This document shows positions 14,975 to 18,286 of a stretch of DNA of 18,286 nt, piece after piece (the stretch's first letter is position 1; each line of letters starts with the position of its first letter). The notes below the pieces were generated by a model. The model was given only the letters and a program-made list of their open reading frames with translations, had not been told where the DNA came from and did no database searches. This DNA comes from Clostridia bacterium (GTDB lineage Bacteria > Bacillota > Sulfobacillia > SLMV01), in assembly GCA_007133365.1 (NCBI GenBank), contig SLMV01000131.1, forward strand, positions 1 to 18,286, read 5' to 3'. Made by a program: the position numbers and the translations under genes.

Positions 14975-15760
14975 TTGGGTTGGCTACAAAAGGTTGGATC
15001 CGGTATCGCCATTGGCCTCGCCACTGTAATTCCAGGTCTAAGCGCTGGAACCGTGGCCCTCGTTTTGGGTATTTACCGGGTATTTGTCTATGAGATTGCG
15101 CATTTTAAAGTGCGACCGATGATTTTGTTGATCCTGGGCTGGTTTTTGGGCGTCGTTTTTGGTGTTCAGGTGGTTCGGCTGGGCTTACAAATCATCCCGG
15201 AGGCCATGTATGCTTTGTTTCTCGGGATGGTTTTGGTGACGGTCCTGGAATTCTACCGACGCCAGCCCCTTTCGGGATGGCAGTTGGCCGGTGCCCTCGT
15301 CGCCCTGGGCACGATATGGTTTTTGGTTCCGCACGATCCGCTATCTGCTGTGGTCGCTACCGGTCGAGGCGTCCCCTGGGTGCTTCTGGCGGGGGTAGTC
15401 AGCGGAGGCACTCTCGTTCTGCCCGGGATTAGTGGAGCGACGGTGCTCATTCTCTTTGGGATGTACGAACACGTGATCGAGATGGCGGCAGCGTGGGAGT
15501 GGACCGGGCTGGTGGTGTTTGCCGTCGGGGCGCTTTTGGGGTTGTGGGTGATGACACGAGTGATGGACCGGGCTTTTCGGCGGTACGAAGCGTGGACATT
15601 GGCCCTGTTGACGGGGTTGATGGCGGGCTCGGTTCGCCCGATGATCCCGCCGGCTGGTGATGTTTTGTCTTTGGTGTTCTTGGTCTTTGGCGTCGTAGCC
15701 AGCTACATATTTTGGCGACAACATCGAATTAAGGGTGGAGGAACGTCGAATGCATGGTAA
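14975..15760 (+). CDS. DUF368 membrane protein, probable undecaprenyl-phosphate translocase (PopT-like)
   Basis: 261 residues with about seven to eight hydrophobic segments. It has the two family repeats: IPGLSAGTVALVLGIY at 19-34 and LPGISGATVLILFGMY at about 149-164. These short Pro-Gly re-entrant-like segments in the two halves are the hallmark of DUF368 (PF04018). Members of this family (PopT) were recently reported to flip undecaprenyl phosphate back across the membrane for reuse in cell-wall synthesis. For this protein that role is inferred from family only. The start is TTG 14975, the only suitable codon near the GGTGG site and 14 bases after the pcrA stop; no ATG is available nearby. 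Its end overlaps the next gene by 11 bases, so the two are probably co-translated. Placement after pcrA has no functional explanation I can see. Confidence 0.85.
   Translation: MGWLQKVGSGIAIGLATVIPGLSAGTVALVLGIYRVFVYEIAHFKVRPMILLILGWFLGVVFGVQVVRLGLQIIPEAMYALFLGMVLVTVLEFYRRQPLSGWQLAGALVALGTIWFLVPHDPLSAVVATGRGVPWVLLAGVVSGGTLVLPGISGATVLILFGMYEHVIEMAAAWEWTGLVVFAVGALLGLWVMTRVMDRAFRRYEAWTLALLTGLMAGSVRPMIPPAGDVLSLVFLVFGVVASYIFWRQHRIKGGGTSNAW
15734..15742 (+). promoter_or_regulatory. Ribosome binding site of the solute-binding protein gene
   Basis: GGTGGAGGA within the end of the DUF368 gene, seven bases before ATG 15750. It selects ATG 15750 over the in-frame GTG 15735, which lies inside the site itself. 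Confidence 0.75.
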
Positions 15761-17363
15761 GCAATGGATCGCGGTGATATTGGTGCTCGGGTTTATTCTC
15801 ATCGGTTGGCAGTGTGGTTGGGCACCTGATGAGGCATCGGAAAAGGAGGAGGACCCGATCGATCCGCAGCCGGATGAGGCGCCGGCCGCCACGGTCTCGG
15901 TGGCCGCTTGGGGTCAGGTGAGCCTGGAGCATCACCCGTTACTTGACTGGCCGGCTCAGGCGGAGAATCCGGTGACCGGATGGGTGTTTGGGACTTGGTT
16001 ACGTCAGGGACGGGATTTTCGCATGCAACCAAATCTCGTTTCCGTGTCGTGGGATGCTGAGCGTAAGGTCTTAACGGCTGCGCTTGAACCCGACGCCGTC
16101 TGGCACGACGGGGAGCCAGTAACGGCTGATGATCTCGCTTTGGGGTTGGAGATGTTGCTTCACCCCGAGTTTTCGGGAAGGGACCCGAGCCCGGTGTTCG
16201 ATGCAATTGAAGGCGTCGCGGACTATCGTCAGGGCGAGGCGGATGCCATCAGCGGATTGGAGGTGCTTGACCGGGAGACCCTAACCCTTTCACTGGGTGA
16301 GCCCAAACCCGCCGTGGTCTGGTATTTAGCAAGATTAAGTCCGCTACCGAGTCATCGGTTGCAGGAAGTGGGGCCCGAGCATCTAGCCGAATACCTCCGA
16401 ACGAATGATCCCATGGGGGCGGGACCCTATCGATGGACCCGCAAGAACGCGACGGAAACGGGAACGAATTTGCGGTTGGAGCGTCGGGAGCAATCGTCGG
16501 CAAAACTTGAGGTGATCGATTACTGGCTGCTTCGGGATCGGCCGAATTTTGATGAAACATCGGATGTTTATGATGTCTTTGTGGGTCCCGTAGGGGGCCG
16601 ATTGTCGCAGGATGAAATTCCGAGTACCCATCAAAGGGTTGGATTGGTCGGGCCGGGACTGGAATATTTGGGTTTTGATCTCAACAATCCCTTGTTTGCC
16701 GATGATCAGGTGCGTAAGGCGGTGGCTTGGGCAATTGATGAAAGGGAGATTGCCCATGAGCTCGCCGGGGAGGTGCATGAATGGACGGGGCTGTTTGCGA
16801 TCGGATCCGGTGAAGGCGAAGCGCGCCCGGGGTATGATCCCGAAAAAGCACGCGCGCTTTTACAGGAGCAGGAGTATGAAATGGATCCGGATGCTCGTTA
16901 CTATCTATTATTCCCGAAAGGCGATGGTCGACGAGAACGGGCGGCACAGATGATTTCGGATGACCTCAAAGCCATTGATTTGGAAGTTATTCCGCTTTCC
17001 GTGGAGCGAGACCCGTTTCTTTATACTATCTTTGGGCGCAATCGATTCGATCTTTATCTCTTTGGGATGTCCTGGTCGGATTTTTTCGACCAAACGACCT
17101 GGGGGACTGATAACCCGTGGGGTTACGAAGGAAGGGCCTCCCAGAACGAATCGCTAACGCTAGAGGTCTTCTTCGATGCGGAAACCTGGCGCGAGGCGGT
17201 TGCGGCGTTAGGGTATCTTCGAGACGAAAAACCGGTTCATTTTCTCTATCATCCCCGGCGATCAATTGTTGTGCCTGAGGGCTGGCAAGACGAAATGTCG
17301 TGGCAGTTTCCAATCTTGGGCGATCTTCCATATTTTTATGAAATTTTCGACGAAGGAAGCTAG
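15750..17363 (+). CDS. Extracellular solute-binding protein, family 5 (OppA/DppA-like)
   Basis: 537 residues from ATG 15750. It begins with Lys4 and a hydrophobic stretch (WIAVILVLGFILIGW) reaching Cys22, then a very acidic linker (DEASEKEEDP). This looks like an exported, perhaps lipid-anchored protein, but the residues before Cys (G-W-Q-C) do not fit the normal lipobox, so anchoring is doubtful. The SBP_bac_5 fold is supported by VWHDGEPVTADDLALGLEML, a family hallmark, by DPMGAGPYRW, and by DLNNPLFADDQVRKAVAWAID. Such proteins capture peptides, nickel or sugars for an ABC importer. The ligand cannot be inferred. Permease genes are not adjacent upstream. The ATPase gene that follows has its own promoter, so this may be an additional binding protein for the system beginning at 17458. 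The sequence is a divergent, acidic member of the family. Confidence 0.85.
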   Translation: MHGKQWIAVILVLGFILIGWQCGWAPDEASEKEEDPIDPQPDEAPAATVSVAAWGQVSLEHHPLLDWPAQAENPVTGWVFGTWLRQGRDFRMQPNLVSVSWDAERKVLTAALEPDAVWHDGEPVTADDLALGLEMLLHPEFSGRDPSPVFDAIEGVADYRQGEADAISGLEVLDRETLTLSLGEPKPAVVWYLARLSPLPSHRLQEVGPEHLAEYLRTNDPMGAGPYRWTRKNATETGTNLRLERREQSSAKLEVIDYWLLRDRPNFDETSDVYDVFVGPVGGRLSQDEIPSTHQRVGLVGPGLEYLGFDLNNPLFADDQVRKAVAWAIDEREIAHELAGEVHEWTGLFAIGSGEGEARPGYDPEKARALLQEQEYEMDPDARYYLLFPKGDGRRERAAQMISDDLKAIDLEVIPLSVERDPFLYTIFGRNRFDLYLFGMSWSDFFDQTTWGTDNPWGYEGRASQNESLTLEVFFDAETWREAVAALGYLRDEKPVHFLYHPRRSIVVPEGWQDEMSWQFPILGDLPYFYEIFDEGS

Positions 17364-17384
17364 GAATTTTCGGCTAATTTATAC

Positions 17385-17390
17385 TATAAT
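17385..17390 (+). promoter_or_regulatory. -10 element of the oppD/dppD-type gene
   Basis: A perfect TATAAT in the AT-rich start of the 94-base gap after the binding-protein gene. The best -35 is weak (TAGGAA at 17361-17366, 18-base spacer, three of six), so an activator or AT-rich upstream DNA may help. A start near 17397 gives a leader of about 60 bases. Confidence 0.55.
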
Positions 17391-17421
17391 GCTACTTGTG
17401 GGCGATTGTGAAACGGTATGC

Positions 17422-17444
17422 GTCTACGAATAGACTCGTGTAGA
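17422..17444 (+). other. Small hairpin with two alternative pairings in the leader of the ABC ATPase gene
   Basis: GTCTA-CGAA-TAGAC (17422-17435) forms a perfect 5-bp stem with a 4-base loop. The TCTAC at 17423-17427 can instead pair with GTAGA at 17440-17444, just before the GGAG ribosome site. The stems are short, so a regulatory role is only a possibility. Confidence 0.3.
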
Positions 17445-17457
17445 ACGGAGTGATTAC

Positions 17458-18286
17458 GTGTCTGATGCATTGGTAACTGTCAAGAATCTTTCGACCCATT
17501 TCTTTACCGAGGAAGGAGAAGTTCCGGCTGTCGATGATGTGTCGTTTGAAGTTCGACGCGGAGAAACCCTGGGAATCGTTGGCGAAAGTGGCTGTGGCAA
17601 GAGTGTTACCTCATTGTCCATCATGCGACTGATCCCGACTCCCCCAGGGAAAATCCTGGAAGGATCGGAGATTTACTTTGAAGGGGAAAATGTTTTAGAT
17701 CTTCCGGAATCCCGGATGCGTAAAATTCGGGGTAACGAAATCTCTATGATTTTTCAGGAGCCCATGACTTCTTTGAACCCGGTGTACACGGTTGGCGATC
17801 AGATCATGGAGGCAATCGAACTCCATCAAGGCCTTTCGGAACGGGAAGCTCGTAAACAAGCCATTGAGATGTTGACGCTTGTTGGTATTCCCTCCCCTGA
17901 GCAGAGGGTTGACGAGTATCCCCACCAATTATCCGGAGGAATGCGGCAGCGTATCATGATCGCCATGGCTTTATCCTGCGATCCGAAACTGCTCATTGCC
18001 GACGAGCCCACCACAGCACTCGATGTGACCATCCAGGCCCAGATTCTCGAACTGATGAAGCGTTTGAAGGACGAGCTCGAGATGTCCATCATGCTGATTA
18101 CCCACGATCTCGGTGTTATTGCCGAGATGGCAGAGCGGGTCATCGTCATGTATGCGGGCAAAATTGTAGAAGAGGGTTCGGTTTTCGATGTGTTCAAGGA
18201 ACCCATGCATCCCTATACCGAGGGGTTAATGAATTCCATCCCCCGTTTGGATGTGGATATAGGGCGTCTGCACGTCATCGAAGGCA
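17458..18286 (+). CDS. Peptide-type ABC transporter ATP-binding protein (OppD/DppD family), 3' end missing
   Basis: Open from GTG 17458 to the right edge, 276 codons visible. GGAG at 17447-17450 lies seven bases before the GTG. Domain order is normal for an ABC ATPase. Walker A is GESGCGKS at 42-49, the Q-loop Gln100 is in FQEPMTSLNP, the signature LSGGMRQR is at 158-165, Walker B is LLIADEP with Asp182-Glu183, and the switch His is His216. EPMTSLNPVYTVGDQI, and HPYTEGLMNSIPRLD near the edge, are specific to the OppD/DppD subfamily of peptide/nickel importers; the latter starts its C-terminal oligopeptide region. The family length is about 325-350, so some 50-70 residues are cut off. It appears to be the first gene of a new transcript. 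As in the B. subtilis app operon, the partner ATPase and permeases may follow. Confidence 0.93.
   Translation, partial: MSDALVTVKNLSTHFFTEEGEVPAVDDVSFEVRRGETLGIVGESGCGKSVTSLSIMRLIPTPPGKILEGSEIYFEGENVLDLPESRMRKIRGNEISMIFQEPMTSLNPVYTVGDQIMEAIELHQGLSEREARKQAIEMLTLVGIPSPEQRVDEYPHQLSGGMRQRIMIAMALSCDPKLLIADEPTTALDVTIQAQILELMKRLKDELEMSIMLITHDLGVIAEMAERVIVMYAGKIVEEGSVFDVFKEPMHPYTEGLMNSIPRLDVDIGRLHVIEG

Noticed and set aside
1..18286. Insertion sequences, CRISPR arrays, tRNA or rRNA genes, phage attachment sites
   Set aside because: None was seen: no transposase, no regular repeat array and no recognisable RNA gene on either strand.

Overview
The window is a nearly complete de novo purine (IMP) biosynthesis operon with its conserved surroundings, followed by a DNA-repair helicase, a membrane lipid-carrier transporter and the start of a peptide-type ABC transporter locus. 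Several features point to Bacillota (Firmicutes) of moderate GC: the separate PurS/PurQ/small-PurL type of FGAM synthase, a PurF with a short propeptide and iron-sulfur cysteines, strong GGAGG ribosome sites, Bacillus-type PurR boxes (CCGAAC cores), and gene order. From memory, Bacillus subtilis has guaA - pbuG (purine permease) - purEKBCSQLFMNHD - a few genes - pcrB - pcrA - ligA. Here the order is guaA - ECF S component - purEBCSQLFMNHD - pcrA - DUF368. I cannot name the genus.

Layout. 1-113 is the last 36 codons of guaA (GMP synthase). 131-697 (minus strand) encodes a small membrane S component of an ECF-type vitamin/nucleobase importer, convergent with guaA. The 254-base gap 698-951 is a divergent control region. 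It holds one PurBox against the ECF gene and an inverted PurBox pair over the predicted purE promoter. 952-12505 is purE-purB-purC-purS-purQ-purL-purF-purM-purN-purH-purD, all on the plus strand. Every junction up to purH overlaps by 1-14 bases, so translation is probably coupled; only purD stands apart, by 13 bases and with its own strong ribosome site. These enzymes carry out most steps from PRPP to IMP. The one obvious absence is purK, although PurE is of the class that normally needs it.

12506-12710 is non-coding as far as I can tell. It has a GC hairpin that may weakly terminate the pur transcript and an extended -10 promoter for pcrA. pcrA (12711-14960) is followed by a DUF368 membrane protein (14975-15760), a family recently linked to undecaprenyl-phosphate recycling. 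That gene overlaps one for a divergent family-5 extracellular solute-binding protein (15750-17363). After a 94-base gap with a perfect TATAAT, an OppD/DppD-type ATPase gene begins at 17458 and runs off the right edge.

I found no clearly new multi-gene system. The points most worth a second look are the PurBox-associated ECF S component in the position of the purine permease, the purK-less operon whose PurE lacks an active-site-loop histidine, the PurR boxes overlapping the promoter, and the pcrA-DUF368-binding-protein cluster.
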